From the NCBI RefSeq assembly GCF_026932795.1, contig NZ_JADPVH010000044.1, forward strand, positions 1 through 33,787: a stretch of 33,787 bases of DNA, given 5' to 3'. The stretch is from Paenarthrobacter sp. Z7-10 (GTDB taxonomy: Bacteria > Actinomycetota > Actinomycetes > Actinomycetales > Micrococcaceae). Shown here piece after piece: positions 24,108 to 33,376 of the stretch. How positions within the stretch are numbered: the stretch's first letter is position 1; each line of letters begins with the position of its first letter. The translations under genes and the position numbers were made by a program. The notes below the pieces were generated by a model, which worked only from the letters and a program-made list of their open reading frames with translations, ran no database searches and was not told the origin of the DNA.

Positions 24108-25667
24108 TTATTCGTGCGGGATCAGGCGGCGCCAGACATCCGGAATCGCCGCCGAAATGTCACTTGCCTTGAGCGGGCCGCCGGCGCTCGCGGCAGCCCC
24201 TGCACGGCCATGCAGGCTGGCCGCAAGCGCCGCCGTCGCGGCCCAACGGTCCTGTGCTGCGATGCCCAGCCGCTCAAAGCGGTCGACGTCGTCCGCGAGC
24301 GCCGCCAGCAGCGCACCGAGGATTCCGGCCAAGGTATCCCCGCTGCCCGCCGTCGCCATCCATGCCGTGCCCTCGGATTGGCTGAAATAGGCGCTGCCGG
24401 GCGAGGCGACCACCGTCGTTGAGCCTTTCAGCAGGACAGTTGCCCCGGTCAGGTCCGCTGCTAATCGGACGTAACGCAGGCCATTAGCCTCGACGTCGCC
24501 GCGCTGGACGTTGTGTCCGCGGGCCGACAGCAAGGTGGCCAATTCGCCCGCATGCGGGGTCAGCACCACATGCCGGGCAACGGAATCGGGCAGGAATTCC
24601 AGTGCCCCCGCGTCCGCCACGACCGGAAGTCCGGAGTCCAGCGCGTCCCTGCTCCGTTGCTCCTGGGCCGCATCCCCGGTGATCCCCGGTCCGACCAGCC
24701 ACGCCTGGACCCGGTTCGAGCCAACGTCGCCTTGGCTGCAGACCGCTTCCGGACTCTGGCCATGGATCAGGGTGGCCACCGCTTCCGGACCGAGGTAACG
24801 AACCATGCCAACGCCGCAGGCCAACGCACCCGCGCAACTGAGTTGAGCGGCACCCGGGTATTGGGCGGAACCGGCCACGATGCCCAGCACGCCCCGGGTG
24901 TATTTCTGGTCGCTGCCCACTGGCTCAGGGAGCAACGCCGCCAGGTCTTCAGTTTCCAACCGGCGCAGCGCCGCACCGCCAACTCCCCGCGCGGCCAGCT
25001 GCGGCGCCAAGCCAATATCGATCAGCTGTACCTTGCCGGCGAATCCTTCCGCCGGGGATGCCAGCAGCCCGACCTTGGTGGCCCCGAAGGTGACGGTATG
25101 GTCTGCGCCCAGCACGGGATGCGTTACTTCTCCGGTGTCCGCGTTAATTCCGCTGGGCAAGTCGCAGGCCACCACGGCCGGCCCGCTCACGGTCTGCAGG
25201 ACCCGGACCAGCGATGCCGCCGGCTCACGCAAGCCGCCCGTGGCACCGGTTCCCAGGATCCCGTCGATCAGAATGTGCGCCTTCGTGACATCGGCGAGAA
25301 AACCGGATTCCAGCAGGAAACCATCCAGGGAGGAATCCTGCGGGAGCAGCAGCGTCCGGCCCCCCGCCCGTTCAAAGGCCGCCAGAGCGGGTCCATGCGT
25401 CCGTCCGGCGGTGAGCATCGCCGTCGCCCGCGCCCCCCTGACTGCCAGCTCAGCGGCGGCATACAAAGCATCGCCGGCGTTGTTTCCGGAACCGGCCAGC
25501 ACCACGATCCGGCTGCCATCGACACCAACCCGCCGGTCCTTCAGCATTCCGGCTGCCGCCCCGGCCAGCCCGTGGGCCGCACGCTTCATCAGCTCAGGCC
25601 CCCGCCCAGCCTGCAAGAGCGGCTCTTCAGCCGCACGGATCTGGCTCCCCGTGAATGCCCGCAGCAT
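24108..25667 (-). CDS. nnr: Bifunctional NAD(P)HX epimerase/dehydratase (NnrE-NnrD fusion)
   Basis: A 519-residue metabolite-repair enzyme for hydrated NADH and NADPH. The N-terminal half is the YjeF_N epimerase (LAGSGNNAGDALYAA at about 57-71, DGILGTG..., CDLPSGINADTG), and the C-terminal half is the ADP-dependent YjeF_C dehydratase of ribokinase fold (LGIVAGSAQYPGAA at about 260, LTPHAGELATLL at about 372, and ATAGSGDTLAGILGALLAAL at about 439-458). ATG 25667 follows the acpS stop with no gap (TAG-ATG), so translation is coupled. The gene order glmS-acpS-nnr is frequent in actinobacteria, where alr often comes next; here the trehalose, mycothiol and importer genes come between. Confidence 0.95.
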   Translation of the reverse strand: MLRAFTGSQIRAAEEPLLQAGRGPELMKRAAHGLAGAAAGMLKDRRVGVDGSRIVVLAGSGNNAGDALYAAAELAVRGARATAMLTAGRTHGPALAAFERAGGRTLLLPQDSSLDGFLLESGFLADVTKAHILIDGILGTGATGGLREPAASLVRVLQTVSGPAVVACDLPSGINADTGEVTHPVLGADHTVTFGATKVGLLASPAEGFAGKVQLIDIGLAPQLAARGVGGAALRRLETEDLAALLPEPVGSDQKYTRGVLGIVAGSAQYPGAAQLSCAGALACGVGMVRYLGPEAVATLIHGQSPEAVCSQGDVGSNRVQAWLVGPGITGDAAQEQRSRDALDSGLPVVADAGALEFLPDSVARHVVLTPHAGELATLLSARGHNVQRGDVEANGLRYVRLAADLTGATVLLKGSTTVVASPGSAYFSQSEGTAWMATAGSGDTLAGILGALLAALADDVDRFERLGIAAQDRWAATAALAASLHGRAGAAASAGGPLKASDISAAIPDVWRRLIPHE

Positions 25668-26015
25668 CTAGCCCTCGGCAATCACCATGGCGGTGGAAAT
25701 CCCGGCATCATGGCTCATCGACAGATGCCAGCGCTTCACACCCTTGGCCCGTGCCACTGCCGCCACGGTGTCTTTGACCTGGATGGTGGGACCGTGTTCG
25801 TCCAGACCGATCCAGCAGTCCTGCCAGTTCATTCCGGCCGGCGCACCCAGCGTCTTGGCCACTGCTTCCTTGGCGGCGAACCTCGCGGCAAGAGAGCGGG
25901 TATTAAGCGTGCGCTCAGCCGGAACGAAAAGCCGCTCCAGCAGCCCCGGCGTCCGGGTCAGCTGCCGGCCAAAACGTTCCACGTCCACTACATCCACGCC
26001 AATCCCGATGATCAT
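25668..26015 (-). CDS. acpS: Holo-[acyl-carrier-protein] synthase AcpS
   Basis: A 115-residue phosphopantetheinyl transferase that moves 4'-phosphopantetheine from CoA to the serine of ACP, with Mg2+. The family metal ligands are D8 ([14 protein letters not shown]) and E50 ([13 protein letters not shown]); the rest matches short AcpS proteins. ATG 26015 lies 6 nt after TAGGCT and has no Shine-Dalgarno, which suggests a leaderless transcript starting in the 23-bp gap after glmS. CoA for this reaction depends on the pantothenate kinase CoaA encoded at 28034. Confidence 0.95.
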   Translation of the reverse strand: MIIGIGVDVVDVERFGRQLTRTPGLLERLFVPAERTLNTRSLAARFAAKEAVAKTLGAPAGMNWQDCWIGLDEHGPTIQVKDTVAAVARAKGVKRWHLSMSHDAGISTAMVIAEG

Positions 26016-26021
26016 GGAACT

Positions 26022-26027
26022 AGCCTA
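26022..26027 (-). promoter_or_regulatory. -10 box for leaderless acpS mRNA
   Basis: TAGGCT on the minus strand, 6-nt spacer, then the acpS ATG. It lies just after the glmS stop codon in a 23-bp gap, so its -35 region falls in the glmS coding sequence. Confidence 0.55.
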
Positions 26028-26038
26028 ACGGGACGCGG

Positions 26039-27940
26039 CTACTCGACAGTGACGCTCTTGGCCAGATTTCGCGGCTGGTCCACGTCGTAGCCCTTGGCCG
26101 TGGCCAGCTCACAGGCGAAAATCTGCAGCGGCACGGTGGCCAGCAGCGGAGCCAGCAGGGTGGGCGTCTCCGGAATGTAGAACACGTGCTCGGCATAGGC
26201 CTTGACCGCTTCGTCGCCCTCTTCGGCAATAACGATGGTTTTGGCCCCACGGGCACGGATTTCCTGGATATTGGACACGATCTTGGCATGCAGCGAATCC
26301 CGGCCGCGCGGAGACGGCACGACGACGACGACCGGCTGGCCCTCTTCAATCAGCGCAATCGGCCCATGTTTGAGCTCACCGGCGGCAAATCCCTCTGCGT
26401 GGATGTACGCCAGCTCCTTGAGCTTCAGCGCTCCCTCCATGGCCACCGGAAACCCAACGTGGCGGCCCAGGAAGAGCACAGATTTCGCATTTGCCATGGA
26501 CCGCGCCAGATCCTTGATCTGCCCCGAGTTGTCCAGAATCTGCTGGATTTTCGCCGGAGTCTTGGCCAGGTCGGCCAGAATGTCCTTGATTTCGCCTTGG
26601 AACTTGTTGCCCCGCAGTTGGGCAAGGTAGAGACCGAGCAGGTACGCAGCGGTGATCTGGGCCAGGAACGCCTTGGTCGAGGCGACGGCAATTTCCGGAC
26701 CGGCGTGCGTGTACAAGACGGCGTCGGATTCCCGCGGAATGGTGGAACCGTTGGTGTTGCAGATGGCCACCGTCATGGCGCCCTGTTCACGGGCGTAGCG
26801 GACGGCCATCAGGGTGTCCATCGTCTCGCCCGACTGTGAAATGGACACGATAAGTGTCCGTTCGTCCACGATCGGATCACGGTAGCGGAACTCGTGTGAA
26901 AGCTCCACCTCGGTGGGAATCCGGCACCAGTGCTCAATGGCATACTTGGCCACCTGACCGGCATACGCTGAGGTTCCGCAGGCCAGCACAATGATCTTAT
27001 TCACCGTCTTAAGCAGCTTCGGATCAATCCGCAGCTCGTCAAGGGTCAGCCGGCCATCCGGAGCCGAGCGGCCCAGGAGGGTCGCCCCCACGGCATCGGG
27101 CTGGTCATGGATTTCCTTCTCCATGAAGGAGGGGTAGCCATCCTTTTCCGCGGCTGCCGCGTCCCAGTCGACGTGGTATTCCTTGCCCTGGGCGGGAGCA
27201 CCATAAAAGTCTGTAATGTCCACGGTTTCCGCCGTGATCGTCACGATCTGGTCCTGGCCCAGCTCAACGGCACGGCGGGTGTAATCGATGAAGCCGGATA
27301 CGTCGGAGCCCAGGAAGTTCTCGCCCTCGCCCAGTCCCACCACCAGCGGGGAATTCCGGCGGGCGGCGACGACGGCGTCGGGCTGGTCTGCATGGACGGC
27401 CAGCAGGGTGAAGGCTCCCTCGAGCCGCTGGCAGGTCAATTGCATGGCCTCCGTGAGCGGCTTCGCAGTGGTTCCTGCGGCGACCAGGGTCGCGTAGGTG
27501 TCCCCGAGCAGGGCTGCGGCGACTTCGGTGTCGGTATCGGAAATAAAGGAGTGCCCGCGGCTCAGCAATTCCTGCTTCAGCTCAGCGAAATTTTCGATGA
27601 TGCCGTTGTGAATCAGGGCCAGGGAGCCACCGTCCGCCAGATGCGGGTGCGCGTTCGCGTCGGTGGGACCGCCGTGCGTGGCCCACCGTGTGTGTCCGAT
27701 TCCGATGGTGGCCGCCGGCAGCGGATCCTCCGCCAGCAAGTTAAGCAGATTAACCAGCTTCCCGGATTTTTTCCGGGATTCAATCCGGCCGTCGGCCACT
27801 ACGGCCACTCCGGCCGAATCGTAGCCGCGGTACTCCAGCCGGCGCAGGCCCTCGAGGACCACATCCAGGGCGCCATGATCCTTGGGCGCAACTCCATCAA
27901 CGCCGCGCGCGCGGCCAACATAACCAACAATTCCACACAT
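26039..27940 (-). CDS. glmS: Glutamine-fructose-6-phosphate aminotransferase (isomerizing) GlmS
   Basis: A 633-residue enzyme that makes glucosamine 6-phosphate from fructose 6-phosphate and glutamine. The N-terminal Cys2 of MCGIVGYVG is the glutaminase nucleophile, exposed after removal of Met; [13 protein letters not shown] and [14 protein letters not shown] are hallmark stretches. Two SIS sugar-isomerase domains follow (ACGTSAYAG and [11 protein letters not shown] in the first, [22 protein letters not shown] in the second), ending in [14 protein letters not shown] 27940 is needed to place Cys at position 2; in-frame codons continue upstream but would bury it. No glmS ribozyme is seen, as expected outside Firmicutes. 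It is divergent from coaA. Confidence 0.96.
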   Translation of the reverse strand: MCGIVGYVGRARGVDGVAPKDHGALDVVLEGLRRLEYRGYDSAGVAVVADGRIESRKKSGKLVNLLNLLAEDPLPAATIGIGHTRWATHGGPTDANAHPHLADGGSLALIHNGIIENFAELKQELLSRGHSFISDTDTEVAAALLGDTYATLVAAGTTAKPLTEAMQLTCQRLEGAFTLLAVHADQPDAVVAARRNSPLVVGLGEGENFLGSDVSGFIDYTRRAVELGQDQIVTITAETVDITDFYGAPAQGKEYHVDWDAAAAEKDGYPSFMEKEIHDQPDAVGATLLGRSAPDGRLTLDELRIDPKLLKTVNKIIVLACGTSAYAGQVAKYAIEHWCRIPTEVELSHEFRYRDPIVDERTLIVSISQSGETMDTLMAVRYAREQGAMTVAICNTNGSTIPRESDAVLYTHAGPEIAVASTKAFLAQITAAYLLGLYLAQLRGNKFQGEIKDILADLAKTPAKIQQILDNSGQIKDLARSMANAKSVLFLGRHVGFPVAMEGALKLKELAYIHAEGFAAGELKHGPIALIEEGQPVVVVVPSPRGRDSLHAKIVSNIQEIRARGAKTIVIAEEGDEAVKAYAEHVFYIPETPTLLAPLLATVPLQIFACELATAKGYDVDQPRNLAKSVTVE

Positions 27941-27947
27941 ATCATCA

Positions 27948-27953
27948 AGGGTA
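27948..27953 (-). promoter_or_regulatory. Possible -10 box for leaderless glmS mRNA
   Basis: TACCCT on the minus strand followed by 7 nt and the glmS ATG. Fits TANNNT, but the middle is GC-rich, so support is moderate. Confidence 0.35.
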
Positions 27954-28020
27954 ACGGGCTTTTCGGCGAAAACCCGCAGCCGGTCAACCGGAACGTTTCG
28001 CCTATTCCTCCCGCGCAGGG

Positions 28021-28026
28021 CAGAAT
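28021..28026 (+). promoter_or_regulatory. Possible -10 box for leaderless coaA mRNA
   Basis: CAGAAT, 7-nt spacer, then the coaA GTG at 28034. One base off TANNNT. Together with the glmS site it makes the 93-bp gap a compact divergent promoter. Confidence 0.35.
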
Positions 28027-28033
28027 CGTCAGG

Positions 28034-29002
28034 GTGACTTCCCAACGAAACGAGTCCAACAGCCACGACGGCGTCTCTCCTTTCGTGGAGCTGGACCGCC
28101 AGACCTGGTCACGACTCTCGAACGAAATTGAACAGCCGCTCAACGAAGAAGATGTGCTTAGACTGCGCGGATTGGGCGATCAGCTCAGCATCAAGGAGGT
28201 TCGGGAGGTCTACCTTCCCCTGTCCCGGCTGCTCAATCTTTATGTTGGCGCTGCTGGTGCACTGCACGCGGCAACCACCACCTTCCTCGGGGAGCAGGTG
28301 CGGCGCACACCGTTCGTCATTGGGGTGGCAGGCTCTGTAGCTGTGGGCAAGTCCACAACCGCCCGCGTGCTGCGAGAGATGCTGCGGCGCTGGCCGGACA
28401 CGCCGAACGTGGAGCTGGTCACCACCGACGGTTTCCTGTATCCCAATGCCGAGCTGGAACGGCGCGGGCTGCTGCAGCGCAAAGGTTTTCCGGAATCCTA
28501 CGACCGGCGTGCCCTGCTGCGTTTCGTCAGCGAGGTCAAGGGTGGCGCCGAGGAGGTGCGTGCCCCGTGGTATTCGCACCTCACCTATGACATTGTGCCG
28601 GGCCGCGAAGTGGTGGTCCGCCGTCCCGATGTCCTGATCGTGGAGGGGCTCAACGTCCTTGCTCCGGCCCGCCCCCGCATGGACGGCAGGTCCGGGCTGG
28701 CCGTCAGCGATTTCTTCGACTTCTCCATCTATGTCGATGCCAAGACCCGCTTCATCGAGCAGTGGTACGTGGACCGCTTCCGTTCCCTGCGTTCCTCCGC
28801 CTTTGCACATCCCGAATCCTACTTCCACCGGTACGCCGGCCTTTCGGATGCCCAGGCGGTCGAGACGGCGCTCGACATCTGGAAACGGATCAATGAGCCC
28901 AACCTGAGCGAGAACGTGCTGCCCACCCGCGCCCGTGCCCAGTTGGTGCTCACCAAGGACGCCGACCATTCCATCCGCCGCATGCTGCTGCGCAAGACGT
29001 GA
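28034..29002 (+). CDS. coaA: Type I pantothenate kinase CoaA
   Basis: A 322-residue P-loop kinase that phosphorylates pantothenate, the first and controlling step of CoA synthesis. Walker [13 protein letters not shown] at 97-108, followed by [21 protein letters not shown] and VIVEGLNVL; the ending ([22 protein letters not shown]...) is typical of the CoaA family. GTG 28034 was selected because it gives the family length of about 320 residues; the open frame before it is only the complement of glmS. Its stop overlaps the next gene's GTG (GTGA), so the peptidase gene is probably co-translated. Confidence 0.95.
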   Translation: MTSQRNESNSHDGVSPFVELDRQTWSRLSNEIEQPLNEEDVLRLRGLGDQLSIKEVREVYLPLSRLLNLYVGAAGALHAATTTFLGEQVRRTPFVIGVAGSVAVGKSTTARVLREMLRRWPDTPNVELVTTDGFLYPNAELERRGLLQRKGFPESYDRRALLRFVSEVKGGAEEVRAPWYSHLTYDIVPGREVVVRRPDVLIVEGLNVLAPARPRMDGRSGLAVSDFFDFSIYVDAKTRFIEQWYVDRFRSLRSSAFAHPESYFHRYAGLSDAQAVETALDIWKRINEPNLSENVLPTRARAQLVLTKDADHSIRRMLLRKT

Positions 29003-29973
29003 ACAGCCAGTCTGGCCCCGACCGCCGCTCAGTGACAAAATGGCTGGCGGCCGGATGCGCGCTGGCCGCGGGAGCCGCCCTTGCGGCCTGCACGGCGCCC
29101 TCCGCCGCTGCCGGACGTCCAGGGCGGACGACGGCGACGGCTGGCTCAGCGCCGCCGGCACCCTCAGGCGGTGCCCCGAGGGTCGGCACTCCCGTTGGCG
29201 GCGCTGCGACCGCGACCGGCGCAGCGACCGAAACAACCGAAGGAACCGAAGGAACCGAAGGAACCGTTAATCCGGCAGCAGACTCCGGCCCCACCGCTGC
29301 GAATACTCCCGCTGCCCGCCCAGCCGGGCTGACGCCGTCGTCCGATTCGCCCGTGCACGCCCTGAAGCGCCAGTTTTCGCTGACCGACCCCAACAGTCCC
29401 TGGGTGCTGGTCAACAAGCACCATCCCCTCCACCCGGCCAAATATGAACCCGCGGACCTCGTTTCGGCGACCGTGCCTGCGGGCAGCGGTGGCGGCGCAG
29501 CCTTGCTGCGGGCCGAGGCGGCCAACGCGCTGGCCCGGATGGTCGCCGCGGCAGCCACCGCCGGCGCCGGGATCACCGTGCTGAGCAGCTACCGCTCCTA
29601 CGGCACGCAGGTCTCTCTCTACAACGGGTACGTCGCCGGCACTGGCGTCGCGGATGCGGACACGAAATCCGCCCGTCCCGGCTATTCCGAGCACCAGACC
29701 GGTTTGGCCTTCGACATCGGCGACAGCGGCGGGGCCTGCGCCTTCGATCCCTGCTTTGCCGACCAACCCGCCGCAGCCTGGGCCGCCGCGAACGCGCACG
29801 GCTATGGCTTTCTGATCCGGTACCAGCTGGGCCGGGCCCGGGTAACCGGATATTTGGCTGAGCCCTGGCACCTGCGCTACGTCGGAGTTGAGCTGGCAGC
29901 AGACCTGGTGGCCCGGAGATTCACCACGTTCGAGGAATACCTTGGCCTGCCGGCGGCGCCCGATTACGCCTAA
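28999..29973 (+). CDS. VanY-like D-alanyl-D-alanine carboxypeptidase lipoprotein (peptidase M15B)
   Basis: A 324-residue secreted lipoprotein. Basic N-region, hydrophobic stretch and lipobox LAAC give a lipidated Cys31; a possible twin-arginine ([11 protein letters not shown]) suggests Tat export. Residues 35-115 are a Thr/Ala/Gly/Pro-rich linker with a GTE repeat. The M15 domain follows (about 118-315) with zinc ligands H232 and D239 in [13 protein letters not shown] and catalytic E288 plus ligand H291 in AEPWHLRYV. It should trim the terminal D-Ala from peptidoglycan stem peptides at the outer face of the membrane. GTG 28999 overlaps the coaA stop; no regulator or other van gene is near, so a resistance role is not indicated. 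Confidence 0.9.
   Translation: MNSQSGPDRRSVTKWLAAGCALAAGAALAACTAPSAAAGRPGRTTATAGSAPPAPSGGAPRVGTPVGGAATATGAATETTEGTEGTEGTVNPAADSGPTAANTPAARPAGLTPSSDSPVHALKRQFSLTDPNSPWVLVNKHHPLHPAKYEPADLVSATVPAGSGGGAALLRAEAANALARMVAAAATAGAGITVLSSYRSYGTQVSLYNGYVAGTGVADADTKSARPGYSEHQTGLAFDIGDSGGACAFDPCFADQPAAAWAAANAHGYGFLIRYQLGRARVTGYLAEPWHLRYVGVELAADLVARRFTTFEEYLGLPAAPDYA
29227..29266. repeat. 9-bp tandem repeat in the linker of the M15 peptidase gene
   Basis: One diverged unit ACCGAAACA (29227-29235) is followed by three identical ACCGAAGGA units (29236-29262) and a partial ACCG. It encodes [10 protein letters not shown] in the linker between lipid anchor and catalytic domain and is in phase with codons. Confidence 0.85.
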
Positions 29974-30028
29974 CGGACTCCGGCTAGAAAAGCGTCCCGC
30001 AGCCGTTCCGTGAGCCAGCAGTTCAGGG

Positions 30029-30034
30029 TAGCTT
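30029..30034 (+). promoter_or_regulatory. -10 box for leaderless mscL mRNA
   Basis: TAGCTT, spacer GAGGGC (6 nt), then ATG 30041. GAGGG is too close to the start to act well as a Shine-Dalgarno site, so a leaderless start is preferred. Confidence 0.5.
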
Positions 30035-30040
30035 GAGGGC

Positions 30041-30439
30041 ATGATTACAGGATTCAAGGAATTTATCATGAAGGGCAACGTCGTAGACCTTGCCGTCGCC
30101 GTCGTCATGGGCACCGCCTTCGGGGCTGTGATCAACGCCCTGGTCGCGAATGTGCTGATGCCGCTGATCGCAGCATTGGTGGGGTCGCCCAACTTTAACT
30201 CATTCGCCGTGATCACGCTCAGAGGCAACGACGTCAAGTTCGGTGTGCTGATCACCGCCGTGGTGAACTTCATCCTCATTGCGGCCGCCATCTACTTCGT
30301 CGTCGTCATGCCGATGAACCACATGATCGAGCGCCGCAACCGCAAGCTTGGCATCAGCAACGAGGAAGGCAGCGAGGCAGTCGATCCTCAGATCGAACTG
30401 CTCACCGAGATCCGGGACGCGCTCATCACCCGCAACTGA
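30041..30439 (+). CDS. mscL: Large-conductance mechanosensitive channel MscL
   Basis: A 132-residue homopentameric inner-membrane channel that opens on sudden hypo-osmotic stress. An N-terminal amphipathic segment (ITGFKEFIMKGN) leads to TM1 (VVDLAVAVVMGTAFGAVINALV, about 14-36), a periplasmic loop, TM2 (VLITAVVNFILIAAAIYFVVVM, about 69-90) and a C-terminal cytoplasmic helix (PQIELLTEIRDAL). Length is normal. It is 67 bp after the peptidase gene with its own -10 box. Together with the trehalose operon it supports osmotic adaptation. Confidence 0.96.
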   Translation: MITGFKEFIMKGNVVDLAVAVVMGTAFGAVINALVANVLMPLIAALVGSPNFNSFAVITLRGNDVKFGVLITAVVNFILIAAAIYFVVVMPMNHMIERRNRKLGISNEEGSEAVDPQIELLTEIRDALITRN

Positions 30440-30441
30440 CT

Positions 30442-30470
30442 CTTCCAGCCGACGGCGGCGAAGCTGGAGG
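30442..30470. terminator. Weak hairpin between mscL and glmM
   Basis: 30442-30449 can pair with 30463-30470 (8 bp with one wobble pair, 13-nt loop) in the 61-bp gap between the convergent mscL and glmM stops. No U-tract; assignment rests on position. Confidence 0.3.
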
Positions 30471-30500
30471 TCCGCCGGCCGAGGTCCGCAGCCGCTGGCG

Positions 30501-31853
30501 TCAGAGCTGGAGGGCCAGCCGCGACTCGACGACGGCGGCCAGGTCGGTGCAGATCCTGGTGGCCGTGGCCATATCGCCGGCCTCAACCATGACCCGCACC
30601 AGGGCTTCGGTGCCGGAGGGACGCAGCAGCACCCGGCCGGTGTCCCCCAGCTCCCGCTCGGCGTCCGCAACGGCTGCGCTGACGCCCTCATCGGTCCGGG
30701 CGCGATGCTTGTCCACGTCCTTGACATTGATCATCAGCTGCGGAAGCTTGGTCATCACCGCTGCCAATTGCTTCAGTGTCCGACCGGTTCCGGCCACTTG
30801 GGCCGCCAGCTGAAGGCCAGTCAGGATGCCGTCGCCCGTGGTCGCGTAGTCCGCAAAGATCACATGTCCGGACTGCTCTCCGCCCAAGCTGAATCCGCCG
30901 GCGCGCATTCCCTCCAGCACGTACCTGTCCCCCACCGCTGTTTCGCGGAGACTGATGCCTTCGTTCCGCAGCGCAATCTTCAGACCAAGGTTACTCATCA
31001 CCGTGGCCACCAGGACGTCGTCCTTAAGCTTTCCCGCAGCCTTGAGCGCCACGGCCAGGACGGCCATAATCTGGTCCCCATCCACCACCGTGCCCTCGTG
31101 GTCCACCGCCAGGCAGCGGTCCGCGTCGCCGTCGTGCGCTATTCCCAGGTCGGCGCCATGTGCCAGCACAGCGTCCTGCAACTGGCGCAGGTGGGTTGAG
31201 CCAACGCCGTCGTTGATATTAAGCCCATCCGGTTCGGCGCCAATAACAACCACATCCGCACCGGCATTCTTGAAAACCTGCGGAGAACATCCGCTGGCCG
31301 CGCCATGCGCACAGTCCAGCACCACTTTGACGCCGTCCAAACGGTTCGGCAATGTCGAAAGCAGATGGACCACATAGCGGTCCTCGGCGTCCGCGAACCG
31401 CTGGATCCGGCCCACGCCAATACCGACCGGCCGGAAGGCGTCCTGCTCCAACTGTGCCTCGATCGCGTCCTCCACCTCATCGGCCAGCTTCAGGCCACCT
31501 CGGGCGAAGAACTTGATCCCATTATCCGGCGCCGGATTGTGCGAGGCGGAGATCATGACGCCAAAGTCGGCTCCCAGATCCGCGATCAGGAAGGCAGCGG
31601 CCGGGGTGGGCAGCACTCCGGCGTCATAGACGTCAACACCGGCGCTGGCCAGCCCCGCTTCCACCGCCGCGGCAATGAATTCACCGCTGGCGCGCGGATC
31701 CCGGGCAATCACCGCGCGGGGGCGCTTACCCTCCACCATTTGATCGTGTCCGAGCACGACCGCAGCGGCCTGTGCCAGGGACAACGCCAGTTCGGCTGTG
31801 AGCAGGCCATTAGCCAGGCCGCGGACACCATCGGTACCAAATAATCTAGACAT
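30501..31853 (-). CDS. glmM: Phosphoglucosamine mutase GlmM
   Basis: A 450-residue alpha-D-phosphohexomutase that interconverts glucosamine 6- and 1-phosphate, the step after GlmS on the way to UDP-GlcNAc. Family motifs: [12 protein letters not shown] at the N-terminus, the phosphoserine loop [12 protein letters not shown] with S104, the Mg2+ loop DGDADR at about 244-249, the sugar loop GGEQSGH, and the phosphate-binding [15 protein letters not shown] 31853 gives the standard N-terminus and follows TAGAAT by 8 nt without a Shine-Dalgarno. It lies 3' of the rpsI terminator and converges on mscL. Confidence 0.96.
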   Translation of the reverse strand: MSRLFGTDGVRGLANGLLTAELALSLAQAAAVVLGHDQMVEGKRPRAVIARDPRASGEFIAAAVEAGLASAGVDVYDAGVLPTPAAAFLIADLGADFGVMISASHNPAPDNGIKFFARGGLKLADEVEDAIEAQLEQDAFRPVGIGVGRIQRFADAEDRYVVHLLSTLPNRLDGVKVVLDCAHGAASGCSPQVFKNAGADVVVIGAEPDGLNINDGVGSTHLRQLQDAVLAHGADLGIAHDGDADRCLAVDHEGTVVDGDQIMAVLAVALKAAGKLKDDVLVATVMSNLGLKIALRNEGISLRETAVGDRYVLEGMRAGGFSLGGEQSGHVIFADYATTGDGILTGLQLAAQVAGTGRTLKQLAAVMTKLPQLMINVKDVDKHRARTDEGVSAAVADAERELGDTGRVLLRPSGTEALVRVMVEAGDMATATRICTDLAAVVESRLALQL

Positions 31854-31861
31854 TGCAACCC

Positions 31862-31867
31862 ATTCTA
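31862..31867 (-). promoter_or_regulatory. -10 box for leaderless glmM mRNA
   Basis: TAGAAT on the minus strand, 8 nt before ATG 31853. Good match to TANNNT; the spacing is 1-2 nt longer than at the other sites. Confidence 0.5.
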
Positions 31868-31905
31868 ATTGACGCACTTCCGGAACCCGGACGCCGGCCA
31901 CGCCG

Positions 31906-31939
31906 GTGCCCGGTTCACACCGATGCCCGGTTCACGCCG
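31906..31939. repeat. 17-bp tandem repeat x2 upstream of glmM
   Basis: GTGCCCGGTTCACACCG (31906-31922) is followed by ATGCCCGGTTCACGCCG (31923-31939), 15 of 17 identical. It lies between the rpsI terminator and the glmM promoter; the 185-bp gap contains nothing else I can identify. Confidence 0.7.
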
Positions 31940-31980
31940 ATGCAGGCGAGCACGATAGGGAAGGCGGGCATGAAATGCGC

Positions 31981-32010
31981 AAAACCCGCCGGAACAGATG
32001 TTCCGGCGGG
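31981..32010 (-). terminator. Intrinsic terminator of the rplM-rpsI operon
   Basis: CCCGCCGGAA (31985-31994) and TTCCGGCGGG (32001-32010) form a perfect 10-bp stem with loop CAGATG, followed on the minus strand by a T-run (complement of AAAA 31981-31984). It lies 28 bp after the rpsI stop. This is the most canonical terminator in the window. Confidence 0.9.
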
Positions 32011-32038
32011 CTTTGCGTGAATCTCCGTGCGCGGTGAT

Positions 32039-32554
32039 TTAGCGCTTGGAGTACTGCGGGGCCTTGCGTGCCTTCTTCAGACCAGCCTTCTTGCGCTCAA
32101 TGACGCGGGCGTCACGAGTCAGGAAGCCTGCCTTCTTCAGCGTGGGACGATTGTTCTCTTCGTCGATTTCATTCAACGAACGGGCCACGCCCAAGCGCAG
32201 CGCACCTGCCTGGCCGGACGCTCCGCCACCATGGATCCGGGCCATCACGTCGTAGGCGCCCAGCAGATCGAGGATCCGGAACGGCTCATTGACTTCCTGC
32301 TGGTGCAACTTGTTCGGGAAATAGTCATCCAGCTCGCGGCCGTTGACAATCCACTTACCGGTTCCGGGAACAACGCGCACGCGGGCGATGGCTTCCTTAC
32401 GACGGCCAACAGCCGCGCCGGCAACCGTCAGGGCGGGACGTTCCGACTTCGGGGCAACATCCGCCGCGGCGGAGCTCTCCGAGGTGTAGCTGGTCAATAC
32501 TTCTTCGGCAGCCGGTGCGGCTTCCGTGTTGAGCTCTTCAGTGTTCTGAGCCAC
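32039..32554 (-). CDS. rpsI: 30S ribosomal protein S9
   Basis: A 171-residue protein of the small subunit. The conserved S9 core begins at about residue 50 ([20 protein letters not shown]) and ends in the canonical KAPQYSKR tail, which reaches into the P site. The N-terminal about 48 residues form an acidic, Ala/Glu/Ser-rich extension common in actinobacterial S9. GTG 32554 has the strong AAGGAG site 4-9 nt upstream. It follows rplM by 35 bp and is co-transcribed with it. Confidence 0.97.
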   Translation of the reverse strand: MAQNTEELNTEAAPAAEEVLTSYTSESSAAADVAPKSERPALTVAGAAVGRRKEAIARVRVVPGTGKWIVNGRELDDYFPNKLHQQEVNEPFRILDLLGAYDVMARIHGGGASGQAGALRLGVARSLNEIDEENNRPTLKKAGFLTRDARVIERKKAGLKKARKAPQYSKR

Positions 32555-32589
32555 GATTCTCCTTGGATAAGTTGGGTTGGTGGCCAGGA

Positions 32590-33033
32590 CTACTGGGCGA
32601 CCTGGGTGATTTCGAAGCTCTTCGGCTGCTGAGCCGCGTGCGGGTGCTCGTTACCCGCATAGACCTTCAGCTTGCCCAACTGCTGTGCAGCCAGGGAATT
32701 TTTTGGCAGCATGCCGCGGATCGCCTTCTCCACGGCGCGGACCGGGTTGGTGGCCAGCAGTTCAGCGTAGTTGACGCTGGACAGGCCGCCCGGGTAACCG
32801 GAGTGACGGTAGGCACGCTTCTGCTCGAGCTTGGCGCCCGTCAGAGCCACCTTCTCAGCGTTGATGATAATGACAAAGTCGCCCATGTCCATATGGGGCG
32901 CAAAGGTCGGCTTGTGCTTTCCGCGCAGCAGTGTTGCGGTCTGGCTGGCAAGACGGCCTAGGACAACATCGGTGGCGTCAATGACGTGCCACTGACGGTT
33001 GATGTCGCCGGGCTTCGGGGTGTACGTACGCAC
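32590..33033 (-). CDS. rplM: 50S ribosomal protein L13
   Basis: A 147-residue early-assembly protein of the large subunit: [20 protein letters not shown] at the N-terminus, [30 protein letters not shown] and the L13 signature region ([22 protein letters not shown] at about 103-124). GTG 33033 is preceded by GAAGG. The leader upstream is long (343 bp to the next gene); a TAGATA at about 33090-33095 could be a -10 box, but I see no clear -35. L13 genes are often autoregulated through their leader, which cannot be judged here by eye. Confidence 0.97.
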   Translation of the reverse strand: MRTYTPKPGDINRQWHVIDATDVVLGRLASQTATLLRGKHKPTFAPHMDMGDFVIIINAEKVALTGAKLEQKRAYRHSGYPGGLSSVNYAELLATNPVRAVEKAIRGMLPKNSLAAQQLGKLKVYAGNEHPHAAQQPKSFEITQVAQ

Positions 33034-33199
33034 GGATTTGCCTTCATTTCTTGATCTTTGGTGGCGCTATCAGTTGGTTACGCCTTTTATCTATGCGCTA
33101 CCGGAACAGAGGTGAGGGCTCCAGAAAACCAGTCATCCTTACTTCCCGATCACGCCCACTGGCAGGTACTCTGCAACCGAGTCTCCAGGCGGGCGCGCG

Positions 33200-33358
33200 C
33201 TATCGAGATAGGACACGCACAACGACTATCAAGAATACCGCGCCATCGGCTCGCAGGTCAAAAGCTCCGTCTAAGGGGACGGGGTTCACTACGGTATTCA
33301 AAATACCGAGCACACTCAGTACCAGGAGAATACCGCCCAGGATCAGAGTAAATTCCAG
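33200..33358 (-). CDS. Possible small two-helix membrane protein, or a remnant of one
   Basis: Directly after the HNH gene's stop, the same minus-strand frame stays open for 58 codons to a TAG at 33200. From CTG 33358 it spells a 52-residue hydrophobic peptide: FTLILGGILLVLSVLGILNTVV (split: about 3-24) then VPLDGAFDLRADG and AVFLIVVVRVLSR, which looks like two membrane segments with a polar turn. It lacks an ATG, GTG or good ribosome site at its beginning, and its third codon positions are much less GC-rich than those of neighbouring genes. It may be real with an unusual start, a decayed gene or chance. The rest of the 33034-33376 gap holds the rplM leader and nothing else I recognise. Confidence 0.3.
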   Translation of the reverse strand: MEFTLILGGILLVLSVLGILNTVVNPVPLDGAFDLRADGAVFLIVVVRVLSR

Positions 33359-33376
33359 ACAGGCACCGCTGGGTAA

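Noticed and set aside
27107-28033. Open frame before coaA that would make a 631-residue protein
   Set aside because: It is the complement of glmS. The CoaA family length and a GTG preceded by a -10-like box place the start at 28034.
27941-28033. glmS ribozyme in the glmS leader
   Set aside because: The space before glmS is only 93 bp shared with coaA, the transcript may be leaderless, and the ribozyme core was not recognised; it is known mainly from Firmicutes.
28999-29973. VanY-like gene as part of a vancomycin-resistance cluster
   Set aside because: No vanR, vanS, vanH, vanA or vanX-like genes are nearby; it is coupled to coaA and fits ordinary wall turnover.
33234-33335. Four copies of AATACCG or its complement, including a palindrome at 33292-33308, as an operator cluster
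   Set aside because: Most copies are explained by repeated Gly-Ile codons in the hydrophobic minus-strand frame; only the palindrome remains and it is too little to call.
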